A stretch of DNA of 64,000 bases from Mycobacterium sp. 1245111.1. GTDB taxonomy: Bacteria > Actinomycetota > Actinomycetes > Mycobacteriales > Mycobacteriaceae. Each line of letters begins with the position of its first letter. Positions within the stretch are counted from its first letter, which is position 1. Below are positions 30,027 to 38,863 of the stretch, piece after piece. A model generated the notes under the pieces. The model saw nothing but the letters and a program-made list of their open reading frames with translations. It made no database searches and had not been told where the DNA came from. The stretch spans positions 1 through 64,000 of the forward strand of contig NZ_LZLV01000102.1 of NCBI RefSeq assembly GCF_001673405.1, given 5' to 3'. The translations under genes were made by a program, and so were the position numbers.

Positions 30027-30398
30027 ATGCCGAGTGCCGAACAGATCACCGCCGTCGTCAACAGCTACATCAGCCTGGTCAGCAACGGAACCGCGGATGA
30101 CCTCGTCGAGCTGTACGCCGACGACGCCACCGTCGAAGACCCGGTGGGCGGTGAGGTTCACATCGGCCGCCAGGCGATTCGCGGCTTTTACTCCGCGATG
30201 GAAGGCGTTGCGCGCCAATGCGAATTGGTCACGCTGCGGGTGGCCGGCCACGAGGCGGCGTTCCACTTCAAGCTGACCGTCACCGCCGGCGACACCAAGA
30301 TGGTGATCGAGCCGATCGACGTGATGGTGTTCGACAGCGAGGGCAAGATCAGCTCGATGAAGGCCTACTGGTCACCCGAGAGCGTCACCCAGCTCTGA
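30027..30398 (+). CDS. ksi: Delta5-3-ketosteroid isomerase
   Basis: A 123-residue NTF2-fold protein closely resembling Comamonas testosteroni ketosteroid isomerase. The catalytic set is in register: Tyr14 (NSYISL), Asp38 (TVEDPVG, the general base) and Asp98 (EPIDVMVF, equivalent to Asp99). It would convert 5-ene-3-ketosteroids to 4-ene-3-ketosteroids. The ATG is preceded by a TAGCCT -10 and no ribosome site. It directly abuts the convergent PAQR gene. A 3-beta-hydroxysteroid dehydrogenase, which makes the substrate type, lies 20 kb away. Confidence 0.87.
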   Translation: MPSAEQITAVVNSYISLVSNGTADDLVELYADDATVEDPVGGEVHIGRQAIRGFYSAMEGVARQCELVTLRVAGHEAAFHFKLTVTAGDTKMVIEPIDVMVFDSEGKISSMKAYWSPESVTQL

Positions 30399-31154
30399 TC
30401 AGAAAACCGCGAACCAGATCGCGATGTAGTGGCAGGTCGCGGCGATCACGGTGCAGGCGTGGAAGAACTCGTGATACCCGAACGTGTTCGGCCACGGGTC
30501 GGGCCAGCGCAGCGCATACATGATGCCGCCGATGCTGTACAGCGTGCCGCCGACGGCCAGCAGCACCATCGCCGTGACGCCAGCGTTGTGCAGGATCACC
30601 GCGATGTAGAACGCCGAGACCCAGCCGAGGACCAGATACAGCGGCACACCCACCCAGCGCGGCGCGGTCGGCCAGCACATCTTGAGCAGCACCCCGGCCA
30701 GGGCACCACCCCACACCATCCAGAGCACCAGCACGCCCGACTCGTGCGGCATGGCCAGCACGGCGAACGGCGTATAGGTGCCCGCGATCAGCACGAAGAT
30801 CATCGAGTGGTCGAGCCGCTTCATCCAGGTGCGGACCTTCACCGATTTCCAGGTAACGCGGTGATAGACCGCGCTGACCGTGAACATGCCCACCACCGCG
30901 CCGGTGTAGACGAACGTGGACAGGCCCGCCGCGAGTCCGGCCAGCGGCCACGAGACGGAGATCAGCGACGCGCCGGCGAACACCGCGAGCACCGCCGAAA
31001 CCAGGTGGATCCAGCCCCGCGCCCGGGGCTTGACCAGTGCCTGGGCGGTGTCTTTGACGCCGTCGACAATGTGCTCGGCGACCTCGCCGACGGTGCTGCT
31101 CGGCCCGGTTGTGTGGGATGAACTGATCACATCGGTCTCGCGACTCAACAGCAC
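30399..31154 (-). CDS. Hemolysin III / PAQR-family membrane protein (Rv1085c family)
   Basis: A protein of about 250 residues with a soluble N-terminal part (~45 residues) and seven membrane segments. PAQR hallmarks are a His in VSAVYHRV, the Asp and Ser of LDHSMIF, and the two C-terminal His in [15 protein letters not shown], a set that in the superfamily binds zinc. The family includes putative hydrolases and ceramidase relatives. The GTG at 31154 is one base after AAGGAG, so a TTG at 31148 or a GTG at 31130 may be the real start. Confidence 0.82.
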   Translation of the reverse strand: MLLSRETDVISSSHTTGPSSTVGEVAEHIVDGVKDTAQALVKPRARGWIHLVSAVLAVFAGASLISVSWPLAGLAAGLSTFVYTGAVVGMFTVSAVYHRVTWKSVKVRTWMKRLDHSMIFVLIAGTYTPFAVLAMPHESGVLVLWMVWGGALAGVLLKMCWPTAPRWVGVPLYLVLGWVSAFYIAVILHNAGVTAMVLLAVGGTLYSIGGIMYALRWPDPWPNTFGYHEFFHACTVIAATCHYIAIWFAVF

Positions 31155-31186
31155 TCCTTAACGCCGATGGGTACTTGCGCCCACAG

Positions 31187-31192
31187 TAATCT
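31187..31192 (+). promoter_or_regulatory. -10 element TAATCT of the Z-prenyl synthase gene, leaderless
   Basis: TAATCT is followed by 8 bases and the GTG at 31201, with no ribosome site. Confidence 0.5.
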
Positions 31193-31200
31193 GGATCGCT

Positions 31201-31995
31201 GTGGAGATCATTCCGCCGCGCGTCAAGGAGCCGTTATATCGGCTCTACGAGTTGCGGCTGCGGCAAGGACTGGCCGCGTCGAAATCCGCGCTGCCGCGTC
31301 ACATCGCCGTGCTGTGCGACGGTAACCGCCGCTGGGCCCGCGACGCCGGCTATGAAGACGTCAGCTACGGGTATCGGATGGGCGCCGCCAAGATCGCCGA
31401 GATGCTGCGCTGGTGCCAAGAGGCCGGCATCGAAATGGCCACCGTCTATTTGCTTTCCACCGAGAACCTGCGCCGCGATCCGGCCGAGTTGGCAGCGCTG
31501 ATCGAGATCATCACCGACGTCGTCGAGGAGATTTGCGCGCCGGCCAACGGCTGGAGTGTGCGCACGGTCGGGGATTTGGAGCTGATCGGCGAGGAGCCCG
31601 CGCGTCGGCTGCGTGGCGCGGTAGAGGGCACCGCCGCCGCCGACGAGGGCAACTTCCACGTCAACGTCGCGGTCGGATACGGCGGCCGGCAGGAGATCAC
31701 CGACGCGGTACGCGCGCTGCTGGGCAAGGCGATCGCCAACGGGGCCACCGGCGAGGAACTCGTCGAAGCCATCACCGTCGACGGCATCTCCGAGAACCTC
31801 TACACCTCCGGTCAGCCCGACCCCGATCTGGTGATCCGGACATCGGGGGAGCAGCGGCTGTCCGGATTCCTGTTGTGGCAGAGCGCGTATTCGGAAATGT
31901 GGTTCACCGAAGCGCACTGGCCGGCGTTCCGCCGGGTCGACTTCCTGCGCGCGCTGCGCGATTACAGCCAGCGGCACCGCCGCTACGGCGCCTAG
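31201..31995 (+). CDS. Short-chain Z-isoprenyl diphosphate synthase (Rv1086 family)
   Basis: A 264-residue cis-prenyltransferase. The catalytic Asp is D40 in LCDGNRRWAR and the IPP-binding RTSGEQRLSGFLLWQSAYSE region lies near 217-236. By position and length it matches M. tuberculosis Rv1086 (262), the Z-farnesyl diphosphate synthase that feeds decaprenyl phosphate for arabinan and mycolyl-arabinogalactan assembly. That product assignment is from the orthologue, not from residues seen here. Confidence 0.9.
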   Translation: MEIIPPRVKEPLYRLYELRLRQGLAASKSALPRHIAVLCDGNRRWARDAGYEDVSYGYRMGAAKIAEMLRWCQEAGIEMATVYLLSTENLRRDPAELAALIEIITDVVEEICAPANGWSVRTVGDLELIGEEPARRLRGAVEGTAAADEGNFHVNVAVGYGGRQEITDAVRALLGKAIANGATGEELVEAITVDGISENLYTSGQPDPDLVIRTSGEQRLSGFLLWQSAYSEMWFTEAHWPAFRRVDFLRALRDYSQRHRRYGA

Positions 31996-32060
31996 CCCGG
32001 CGATCGCCAGCGCGGCGCAGCGGGTCGCCTTCAGGGAACGAGGTTTGGCACACTGAGAAC

Positions 32061-33422
32061 ATGGCTGCGCTCTCAGCTTTCGTGTTCTCGCTGAGCTGGT
32101 GGCTGGGGCTGTATCTGTTGGCCCGCAATCCGCGCAAGCCGGTGCTCGTGTTCTCCGCGGTCGGCCTGTGCAGTTTCGCGACGGTCGTCGCGCTGGACGC
32201 GGTGCGGCTGCTCACCCACTCCGCGCTGCTTGGTCACGTCGAGATCTATCTGGTCGCGGTTCCCGGGGTGGCCTGGTTCGCGGTCCTTCTCGAACTGGCC
32301 CGGCCGAGCGACGGCGATCGCGGGCGCACCGGCGAGGTGTTGCTGGTCGCTTTGGTGGGCGCGCTGACGCTGGTCGGTGCGACGCTGGCCGGCAGCGTCG
32401 CCGGCCCGCTGCGGCTGGGTCACCTGGTGATGTGCGGCGTGATCTCGGTGTCGACGCTGTGCGCGATGGTCGCGGCCCTGCGACACCGAACGCAGAAGAT
32501 TCCGATGGTCGGGCTGATCGTCACCGCGACGATGTTCTTCGCGTTGGCCAATGCGATCCTGGTCATCCCGCTGGGCGTGGTGCCGAGCTGGCTGGCGTTG
32601 GCGTCGACGGGCTGCGACGTGTTCTGCCTCGGTGTCGCGGTGGCGCTGTGGGACGCCTTCGACGAGGGCCAGGCGCTGCGTGCCGACATGCTGCGCTCGT
32701 TCACCGGCACCGGGATGGTCGTCGCGCTGCTCGGCGGCCAGATGCTGATCGCGATCGCGTTGACGCGTCGCGAGAGCACCGCGCAGGTCGCCTTGACCGT
32801 CCTGCTGTTCACCAGCCTGGCGATCGCGGCGTCGGTGCAGGTGCTGGCCGACCCGCTGGCCGGCCTGCTCGACCGGATGGTGTTCTCGCGGGCGCCGTTG
32901 CTGCGGGCCCATCGAGACACGTTGCGCCGCACCCAGTCCGCGCTGCCACTGCGGTTGGCCGACCCGCTGGAGCGCTTCGACGACGACACGTTCGCCCGGC
33001 TGACCCGCCGCGCACTGGGCCACTACGGCGACCTGTCCAAGCTCGTCGCCAATCCGCTGACCGCGCTGCCCTGCATCGACGAGCGGCTGGCCGCCCGCGG
33101 CGCCCCCGATCAACCGCTGGAGCGGGCCATCGAACTCAAGGCGTTGCTGGCCGACCGGATCGCGGCGCTCAAACCCCGCGACGGCGGCGACTTCGGCACC
33201 AGCGAGGAGTGGCGCCACTACAACTCGCTGTACTTCCCGTACGTCGTCGGGGTGCGCGCCTATGCCCAGAACGCCACCGCAGCCGGCCTGGATCCGACCG
33301 CGCGTCAGGCGTGGCAGTGGTTCGTCACCGAGGTACCCCAACGCTCGCTACACAACTGGCAAAACGCCGCAGCCAAGCTGATCGCCGCAGATCTGCGCGG
33401 CAGGGTGGCCGTCTCCAGCTAG
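32061..33422 (+). CDS. Nine-segment membrane protein with C-terminal soluble domain, unknown
   Basis: A 453-residue protein with about nine membrane segments (near 3-20, 27-50, 60-80, 93-113, 119-140, 148-170, 176-197, 215-236, 242-263) and a cytosolic-looking helical domain of 185 residues (from DRMVFSRAPLLRAHRD). The architecture resembles a membrane sensor joined to an output or dimerisation domain, but no kinase, cyclase or DNA-binding motif is seen. The ATG at 32061 starts the hydrophobic part; the frame is open further upstream only as a shadow of the prenyl synthase gene. No counterpart is recalled at this M. tuberculosis locus. Confidence 0.65.
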   Translation: MAALSAFVFSLSWWLGLYLLARNPRKPVLVFSAVGLCSFATVVALDAVRLLTHSALLGHVEIYLVAVPGVAWFAVLLELARPSDGDRGRTGEVLLVALVGALTLVGATLAGSVAGPLRLGHLVMCGVISVSTLCAMVAALRHRTQKIPMVGLIVTATMFFALANAILVIPLGVVPSWLALASTGCDVFCLGVAVALWDAFDEGQALRADMLRSFTGTGMVVALLGGQMLIAIALTRRESTAQVALTVLLFTSLAIAASVQVLADPLAGLLDRMVFSRAPLLRAHRDTLRRTQSALPLRLADPLERFDDDTFARLTRRALGHYGDLSKLVANPLTALPCIDERLAARGAPDQPLERAIELKALLADRIAALKPRDGGDFGTSEEWRHYNSLYFPYVVGVRAYAQNATAAGLDPTARQAWQWFVTEVPQRSLHNWQNAAAKLIAADLRGRVAVSS

Positions 33423-33441
33423 CCGTTAGCCCGGCTAGCTG
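33416..33441 (+). terminator. Hairpin overlapping a stop codon, no T-tract
   Basis: CAGCTAGCCG (33416-33425), loop TTAGCC, CGGCTAGCTG (33432-33441): a perfect 10-bp stem that includes the TAG stop of the nine-segment membrane protein gene. It is a candidate I-shaped terminator. Confidence 0.5.
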
Positions 33442-33572
33442 CGGAATACGTGGCCAGGATCACTCAGTTGACCTGCGCATGGCAGTGCCTGGCAGTGCTT
33501 CGCGTCGATCTGGCAGTCCCCCAACGGCAGGCTCAGAAGCGATCGACCCGATATCGCAAGGAGTTTCCGAAC

Positions 33573-33992
33573 ATGACCGCTGTTACTCCACTGGCCGCCC
33601 GGCCATTCGACGACTCGACCGATTCCCTGTTGCGTTTCGCACTGCGGCTCGACGCAACGCTGAGCGGCGCGATCGGCCTCTTTATCGCCTTGATGGCTGA
33701 CCCACTCTCCGCGCTGACCGGACTGAGCTCGCTCACCGAATTCAGCGGCGGCGCACTGCTTGTGCTCGCGGGCCTGGCCGTCTACGGGTTTGCCGCGGTG
33801 CCCGATCTGCGCCGCGTGGGCCGCGGCCTGATCGTCGGCAATGTCGTTCTGGCGGTGGCGACGCTCGCCGTGGTCGCCGCAGGCGTGTTGCCGCTGACCG
33901 CGGCCGGTGTCGCCGCGACGCTGGCCACCGCCGGCTACTTCGCGCTGATGGCCTACCTGCAATACCTCGGAGTGCGCCGCCTGCCGGCGTAG
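33573..33992 (+). CDS. Four-segment small membrane protein, unknown
   Basis: A 139-residue protein with four predicted membrane helices (about 25-42, 58-76, 85-104, 110-131), short loops and no charged active-site motif. AAGGAG lies 10 bases before the ATG, which supports this start over open frame upstream. The family is not recognised with certainty; it resembles actinobacterial hypothetical proteins with SPW-like or DoxX-like topology only in layout. It converges on coaA. Confidence 0.65.
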   Translation: MTAVTPLAARPFDDSTDSLLRFALRLDATLSGAIGLFIALMADPLSALTGLSSLTEFSGGALLVLAGLAVYGFAAVPDLRRVGRGLIVGNVVLAVATLAVVAAGVLPLTAAGVAATLATAGYFALMAYLQYLGVRRLPA

Positions 33993-34086
33993 CTCCCGTC
34001 CCGCCGGTGCGGGGCGCCGCTGTCAGAGGTTGCGGCGAGCGTCCCCGCATCGGCTTGTTGCGTGCCGAACGTCGAGTTGTGCGGCA

Positions 34087-35025
34087 TCACAGCTTGCGCA
34101 ACCGCAGCCGGTTGATGGAGTGATCGGCGTCCTTGCGCAACACCAGGGTGGCGCGTGGTCGGGTCGGCAGGATGTTCTCGATCAGGTTGGGCCGGTTGAT
34201 CGATCGCCAGATGTCCTTGGCCGCGATGTCGGCCTGCTGGTCGGTCAGCCCCGCATAGTGGTGGAAGTGCGACGCCGGATTGGCGAATGCCGTCGAGCGC
34301 ATCGCGAGGAACCGCGAGATGTACCACTGCTCGATGTCCTCGATCCGGGCGTCGACATAGAGCGAGAAGTCGAACAGGTCCGACACCATCAGCGTCGGCC
34401 CGGTCTGCAGCACGTTCAGACCCTCGAGGATCAGGATGTCGGGGTGGCGGACCACCTGCTTGGCGTCGGGCACCCGGTCGTAGTGCAGGTGTGAATACAC
34501 CGGCGCGCACACGTAGTCCGAGCCCGATTTCACCGAGGTGACGAACCGCATGAGCGCCCGCCGGTCGTAGCTCTCCGGAAAACCCTTGCGGTGCATCAGG
34601 TTTCGACGACTCAGCTCGGCATTCGGGTAGAGAAACCCGTCGGTGGTGACCAGGTCGACGCGTGGGTGATGATCCCAGCGGGCCAGCAACGCCTGCAGCA
34701 CACGGGCCGTCGTCGACTTGCCGACGGCCACGCTGCCGGCCACCCCGATGATGAACGGCACCGGCCGGTCGGGATTCTGCTGTGGTTCGCCGAGGAACTC
34801 CGCCGTCGCCTGGAACAACCTCTGCCGGGCCGCGACCTGGAGGTGCAGGAGTCGCGCCAGCGGCAGGTAGACCTCTTCGACCTCGCGGAGGTTGACCTGC
34901 TCGCCGATGCCGCGCAGACCGACGATTTCCTCTTCGGTCAGGGGCTGCGGCGTCGACATACGGAGCGCGCGCCACTGTCGTCGATCGAACTCCACGTAGG
35001 GGCTCGGCTCGCTGGGCCGCGGCAT
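34087..35025 (-). CDS. coaA: Pantothenate kinase (type I)
   Basis: A 312-residue kinase performing the first step of CoA synthesis from pantothenate. The P-loop is [12 protein letters not shown] (near residue 94-105); [16 protein letters not shown] and [10 protein letters not shown] are typical of bacterial type I PanK. The length equals M. tuberculosis CoaA (312). It is divergent from the DUF885 gene. Confidence 0.95.
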   Translation of the reverse strand: MPRPSEPSPYVEFDRRQWRALRMSTPQPLTEEEIVGLRGIGEQVNLREVEEVYLPLARLLHLQVAARQRLFQATAEFLGEPQQNPDRPVPFIIGVAGSVAVGKSTTARVLQALLARWDHHPRVDLVTTDGFLYPNAELSRRNLMHRKGFPESYDRRALMRFVTSVKSGSDYVCAPVYSHLHYDRVPDAKQVVRHPDILILEGLNVLQTGPTLMVSDLFDFSLYVDARIEDIEQWYISRFLAMRSTAFANPASHFHHYAGLTDQQADIAAKDIWRSINRPNLIENILPTRPRATLVLRKDADHSINRLRLRKL

Positions 35026-35069
35026 GACAGTCAGTCTTGCAGCATGGGCGGAGCCTCGGACTGCTGGGA

Positions 35070-35075
35070 TAGCGT
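35070..35075 (+). promoter_or_regulatory. -10 element TAGCGT of the DUF885 gene, leaderless
   Basis: TAGCGT is followed by 8 bases and GTG at 35084, which decides that start over an ATG at 35024 that lies inside the coaA start region. Confidence 0.5.
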
Positions 35076-35083
35076 TAGACGTC

Positions 35084-36301
35084 GTGGAACCTGACGCGCT
35101 GATCCGCGAGTACCTGCTCCTTGGTCTGCGTTTCGACCGGATCGAGCAGGGCTACGTCGACGCCTTCACCGGCGATCCGGCGCTGCGCCAGACGGTGGCC
35201 AACGAGCCGGCACCCGCGCCGGCCGAGCTGGCCCGCCAGGCCGCGCGACTGCTCGCCGCATTGCCGGATGTGCCCCGCCGCAGTGATGTGGGGGGCCTCG
35301 ACTCCCAGCGCGCCGACTACCTGGGCGCACATCTGCGGGCGCTGGAATGCGCGGCCCGCAAATTCGCCGGCGAAGACATCGGGTTCGTCGACGAAGTCCA
35401 CGCCTACTTCGACGTGCGCATCGGCAAGGGCGACCCCGAGACATACCGCCAGGCGCACGCCCGCCTCGACGAGGCGCTGGGCGGCACCGGCCCGCTGGCC
35501 GACCGGATGGAAGCCCACCGCGTCGGCGAGGAGATCCCGCCCGAGAAGTTGGCGGCGTGCATCGACGCGTTCTCCAGCGCGTTGCGCGACCGGGTCCGCG
35601 CCGAGTACCCGCTGCCGGACACCGAAACTGTCGAATACCAGGTCGTGACTGACAAGCCGTGGTCGGGATTCAACTACTACCTGGGCGACTACCGCTCGAC
35701 GGTGGCCGTCAACGCCGACCTCAAACAGTTGATGTCCAACCTGCCGCGGCTGGTGGCCCACGAGTCCTACCCGGGCCACCACACCGAGCACTGCCGCAAG
35801 GAGGCGGGCCTGGTTCATCGCAAAGGCCAGGCCGAGCAGACCATCTTCCTGGTGAACACCCCGCAGTGCCTGATGGCCGAGGGCCTGGCCGACCTGGCGC
35901 TGTACGCGGCGATCGGCGCGGGCTGGGGGAGCTGGGCCAGCGACATCTACGCCGACCTCGGGCTGCGTTTCGACGGCGAGCGTGCCGAGGCGGTGTCCGA
36001 GGCGTCGGCGGCGCTGGCCAGTGTGCGACAGGACGCGGCGTTGATGCTGCACGACGAGCATCGCGACGCCGACGAGGTCGCGGAGTTCCTCCGGCGCTGG
36101 CTGCTGGTCAACGACACCCGGGCCCGGCAGATGCTGCGGTTCCTGTCGTCGCCGCTGTGGCGCGCCTACACCAGCACCTACGTCGAGGGCTATCGGCTGT
36201 TGCGGGGCTGGCTCGACGATCGGCCCACGGGCGTCAGCCTGGTGGAACGCTTCGGCCGTTTGCTCGACGAGCCGTTCGTGCCGTCGTCGATGCCCGCTTA
36301 G
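35084..36301 (+). CDS. DUF885-family protein with HESYPGHH motif
   Basis: A 405-residue protein of the DUF885 group, related to zinc metallopeptidases. HESYPGHH (in [14 protein letters not shown], about 243-256) has the spacing of an HExxH-like metal site with a further His, and [10 protein letters not shown] may supply the third ligand. Substrates are unknown. The GTG at 35084 is chosen from the promoter spacing; the frame stays open 60 bases upstream. Its TAG stop is reused in the -10 of glyA. Confidence 0.75.
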   Translation: MEPDALIREYLLLGLRFDRIEQGYVDAFTGDPALRQTVANEPAPAPAELARQAARLLAALPDVPRRSDVGGLDSQRADYLGAHLRALECAARKFAGEDIGFVDEVHAYFDVRIGKGDPETYRQAHARLDEALGGTGPLADRMEAHRVGEEIPPEKLAACIDAFSSALRDRVRAEYPLPDTETVEYQVVTDKPWSGFNYYLGDYRSTVAVNADLKQLMSNLPRLVAHESYPGHHTEHCRKEAGLVHRKGQAEQTIFLVNTPQCLMAEGLADLALYAAIGAGWGSWASDIYADLGLRFDGERAEAVSEASAALASVRQDAALMLHDEHRDADEVAEFLRRWLLVNDTRARQMLRFLSSPLWRAYTSTYVEGYRLLRGWLDDRPTGVSLVERFGRLLDEPFVPSSMPA

Positions 36302-36304
36302 ACT
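36299..36304 (+). promoter_or_regulatory. -10 element TAGACT made from a stop codon; leaderless glyA start
   Basis: The TAG is the stop of the DUF885 gene. Seven bases separate the hexamer from the GTG at 36312. Confidence 0.5.
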
Positions 36305-36311
36305 GACGGGC

Positions 36312-37643
36312 GTGACTGCCGCACCCGATGCCCGCACTCGTTCCTCCAAGTCCACTGCGATGTTGGCGCCGTTGGCCGACGTCGACCCCGATATCGCCGA
36401 GCTGCTCGGCAAGGAGCTTGGGCGCCAGCGCGACACGCTCGAGATGATCGCGTCGGAGAACTTCGTGCCGCGGGCGGTGCTCCAGACCCAGGGCAGCGTG
36501 CTGACCAATAAGTACGCCGAGGGACTGCCGGGCCGGCGCTACTACGGCGGTTGCGAGTACGTCGACGTCGTCGAGAACATCGCTCGCGACCGGGCCAAGG
36601 CGCTATTCGGCGCCGACTTCGCCAACGTGCAACCGCACTCCGGTGCCCAGGCCAACGCCGCGGTGCTGCATGCGCTGATGTCGCCGGGGGAGCGCCTGCT
36701 CGGGATGGACCTGGCCAACGGCGGCCACCTGACGCACGGCATGAAGCTGAACTTCTCCGGGAAGCTTTACCAGACCGGCTTTTACAGCGTCGACCCCACG
36801 ACCCACCGGGTCGACATGGACGCGGTGCGCGCCACGGCGCGCGAGTTCCGGCCGAAGGTGATCATCGCCGGGTGGTCGGCCTACCCGCGGATCCTGGACT
36901 TCGCCGCGTTCAAGGCGATCGCCGACGAGGTCGACGCCAAGCTGTGGGTGGACATGGCGCACTTCGCCGGGCTGGTCGCCGCAGGGTTGCACCCGTCGCC
37001 GGTGCCGCACGCCGACATCGTCTCCACCACCGTGCACAAGACGTTGGGCGGCCCGCGATCCGGTCTGATCGTGGGCAAGCAGGAGTACGCGAAGTCGGTC
37101 AACTCCGCGGTGTTCCCCGGCCAGCAAGGTGGCCCGCTGATGCACGTGATCGCGGCCAAGGCCGTGGCGCTGAAAATCGCGGGCACCCCGGAGTTCATCG
37201 AACGCCAGCAGCGCACGCTGTCCGGCGCGCGGATTATCGCCGAGCGACTGCTGGCGGCCGACGTCGCCAAGGCCGGCGTCTCGGTGGTCAGCGGCGGCAC
37301 CGACGTCCACCTGGTGCTGGTCGACCTGCGTGACTCGCCGCTGGACGGTCAGGCCGCCGAGGACCTGCTGCACGATGTCGGCATCACGGTCAACCGCAAC
37401 GCGGTCCCCAACGACCCGCGGCCCCCGATGGTCACGTCCGGCCTGCGGGTAGGCACCCCGGCGTTGGCCACCCGCGGTTTCGGCGACGCCGAGTTCAGCG
37501 AGGTCGCCGACATCATCGCCACCGCACTGGCTATGGGCGCCAGCGCCTCTGAAGGGAAAGTATCGTCGCTGCGCGACCGCGTCACCCGTCTGGCCAGGGA
37601 GTTCCCGCTGTACGACGGCCTGGAGGACTGGTCGCTCGTCTGA
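36312..37643 (+). CDS. glyA: Serine hydroxymethyltransferase
   Basis: A 443-residue PLP enzyme interconverting serine and glycine with tetrahydrofolate, the main source of one-carbon units. The PLP lysine is K243 in [23 protein letters not shown] and [13 protein letters not shown] are present. It is about 17 residues longer at the N-terminus than M. tuberculosis GlyA1 (426); an internal ATG at 36360 ([10 protein letters not shown]) would give the shorter form. The upstream TAGACT at the right distance supports the GTG at 36312. Confidence 0.93.
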   Translation: MTAAPDARTRSSKSTAMLAPLADVDPDIAELLGKELGRQRDTLEMIASENFVPRAVLQTQGSVLTNKYAEGLPGRRYYGGCEYVDVVENIARDRAKALFGADFANVQPHSGAQANAAVLHALMSPGERLLGMDLANGGHLTHGMKLNFSGKLYQTGFYSVDPTTHRVDMDAVRATAREFRPKVIIAGWSAYPRILDFAAFKAIADEVDAKLWVDMAHFAGLVAAGLHPSPVPHADIVSTTVHKTLGGPRSGLIVGKQEYAKSVNSAVFPGQQGGPLMHVIAAKAVALKIAGTPEFIERQQRTLSGARIIAERLLAADVAKAGVSVVSGGTDVHLVLVDLRDSPLDGQAAEDLLHDVGITVNRNAVPNDPRPPMVTSGLRVGTPALATRGFGDAEFSEVADIIATALAMGASASEGKVSSLRDRVTRLAREFPLYDGLEDWSLV

Positions 37644-37688
37644 TCGGCAACGAGCCGGGTCAGATTTCGGATAACTGTGTACGCGGGT

Positions 37689-37694
37689 TATAGT
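37689..37694 (+). promoter_or_regulatory. -10 element TATAGT of desA2, leaderless
   Basis: TATAGT is followed by 7 bases and the desA2 ATG at 37702. A TTCGGA at 37666-37671 lies 17 bases upstream as a weak -35. Confidence 0.6.
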
Positions 37695-37701
37695 TACTTT
37701 T

Positions 37702-38532
37702 ATGGCGATCAAACCCGTTGCTGACGCATTGATGCTCGAACTCGAGCCGGTGGTCGGTGAGAACATCGACCGTCACATCGAGACCGAGCAGATCTGGTTC
37801 GCCCACGACTTCGTGCCGTTCGAGCAGGGCGAGAACTTCGCCTTCCTGGGCGGCCGGGACTGGGATCCGTCGCAGGTGACGTTGCCGAAAGCCATCACCG
37901 ACGCGTGCGAGGTCCTGCTCATCACCAAAGACAACCTGGCCGGCTACCACCGCGAATTCGTCGAGCACTTCATCCTCGAAGACAACTGGGGCCAGTGGAT
38001 CGGCCGGTGGACCGCCGAGGAACACCTGCACGCGATCGCGCTGCGCGAGTACTTCGTGGTGACCCGCGAGATCGACCCCACCGCCAACGAGCACGTGCGC
38101 TTCGCGCATGTATCGGAGAAGGGTTACCGCGCCGACCACTACTCGCAGATCGAGACGCTGGCCTTCATGGCGTTCTTCGAGGCTGCGCACGCGGTGTATT
38201 GCAACAACCTGGCGGCGCAGATCGAGGAGCCAGTGCTGGCCGGGCTCATCACCCATATCGCCCGCGACGAAATGCGGCACGAGGAGTTCTTCGCCAATCT
38301 CGTCGCGCACCTGCTCACCTACTCGCGCGACGAGACGATCGCGGCCATCGCGGCCCGCGCGGCCGAGATGGAGGTCGTCGGCGCCGACATCGACGCGTAC
38401 GCCGACAAGGTGCGAATCGTCGCCGAGGCAGGCATTTTCGGCCCCGACCAACTCAAGCAGGTCATCTCCGACCGCATCACCGCCTGGGGCGTGGCCGACG
38501 AGCCCGCCCTGCGCCAGTACGTCATCGGCTAA
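37702..38532 (+). CDS. desA2: Acyl-ACP desaturase DesA2
   Basis: A 276-residue diiron acyl-ACP desaturase-type protein. The two metal motifs are E-E-x-x-H in RWTAEEHLHAIAL and D-E-x-R-H in IARDEMRHEEFF, with further Glu in VEHFILEDNW. M. tuberculosis DesA2 (Rv1094, 275 residues) takes part in mycolic-acid-related desaturation; the position of the double bond is not settled by sequence. It follows glyA by about 60 bases with its own promoter. Confidence 0.9.
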   Translation: MAIKPVADALMLELEPVVGENIDRHIETEQIWFAHDFVPFEQGENFAFLGGRDWDPSQVTLPKAITDACEVLLITKDNLAGYHREFVEHFILEDNWGQWIGRWTAEEHLHAIALREYFVVTREIDPTANEHVRFAHVSEKGYRADHYSQIETLAFMAFFEAAHAVYCNNLAAQIEEPVLAGLITHIARDEMRHEEFFANLVAHLLTYSRDETIAAIAARAAEMEVVGADIDAYADKVRIVAEAGIFGPDQLKQVISDRITAWGVADEPALRQYVIG

Positions 38533-38630
38533 CCACTTCGGCGGGGACTTCGGCGCCGCTCCTCCTCATCGCGCTCCGCGCTCTGCATCGTCTCCGGCGC
38601 GCCTGCGCGGCACGGATGCGCCGACGCGGG

Positions 38631-38636
38631 TACCGT
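38631..38636 (+). promoter_or_regulatory. Candidate -10 element TACCGT before the putative phoAT gene
   Basis: TACCGT is followed by 8 bases and the ATG at 38645. It supports that ATG as a leaderless start. Confidence 0.4.
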
Positions 38637-38644
38637 CGCTCTCG

Positions 38645-38863
38645 ATGGCTAGCGACACGCTCTGCTATCCGGGCGGCGCCTCCCGACTCAACCTCGGAAG
38701 GACCGCCGGCCCCGGTCCTTGCGCCGCGGCCCCCGCCGATTCGTCCGTGCGGGCCGCACGGGCATGCAGCCCGGTGAGAAAGCCTCGCGCGTTTGGGTGG
38801 GGTTGGGGATACCACCCGCATGCGGCAGCGAGCCGGGCGATGAGCTTCCAGGAGTGCTCGTGA
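38645..38863 (+). CDS. Putative PhoAT-type antitoxin upstream of phoH2
   Basis: A 72-residue frame that ends in a 4-bp overlap with the phoH2 start (GTGA at 38860-38863). Mycobacterial phoH2 genes are reported to be preceded by a small coexpressed antitoxin gene, phoAT. The frame is Ala/Gly/Pro-rich, mostly unstructured in appearance and ends in AMSFQECS; it has no recognisable DNA-binding domain. The frame is open much further upstream, so codon evidence alone does not prove it. The TACCGT element, the coupling to phoH2 and the gene order are the arguments. Confidence 0.45.
   Translation: MASDTLCYPGGASRLNLGRTAGPGPCAAAPADSSVRAARACSPVRKPRAFGWGWGYHPHAAASRAMSFQECS

Noticed and set aside
32073..33341. 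422-codon frame on the minus strand
   Set aside because: Its Arg/Gln/His-rich composition is that of a shadow of the nine-segment membrane protein gene.
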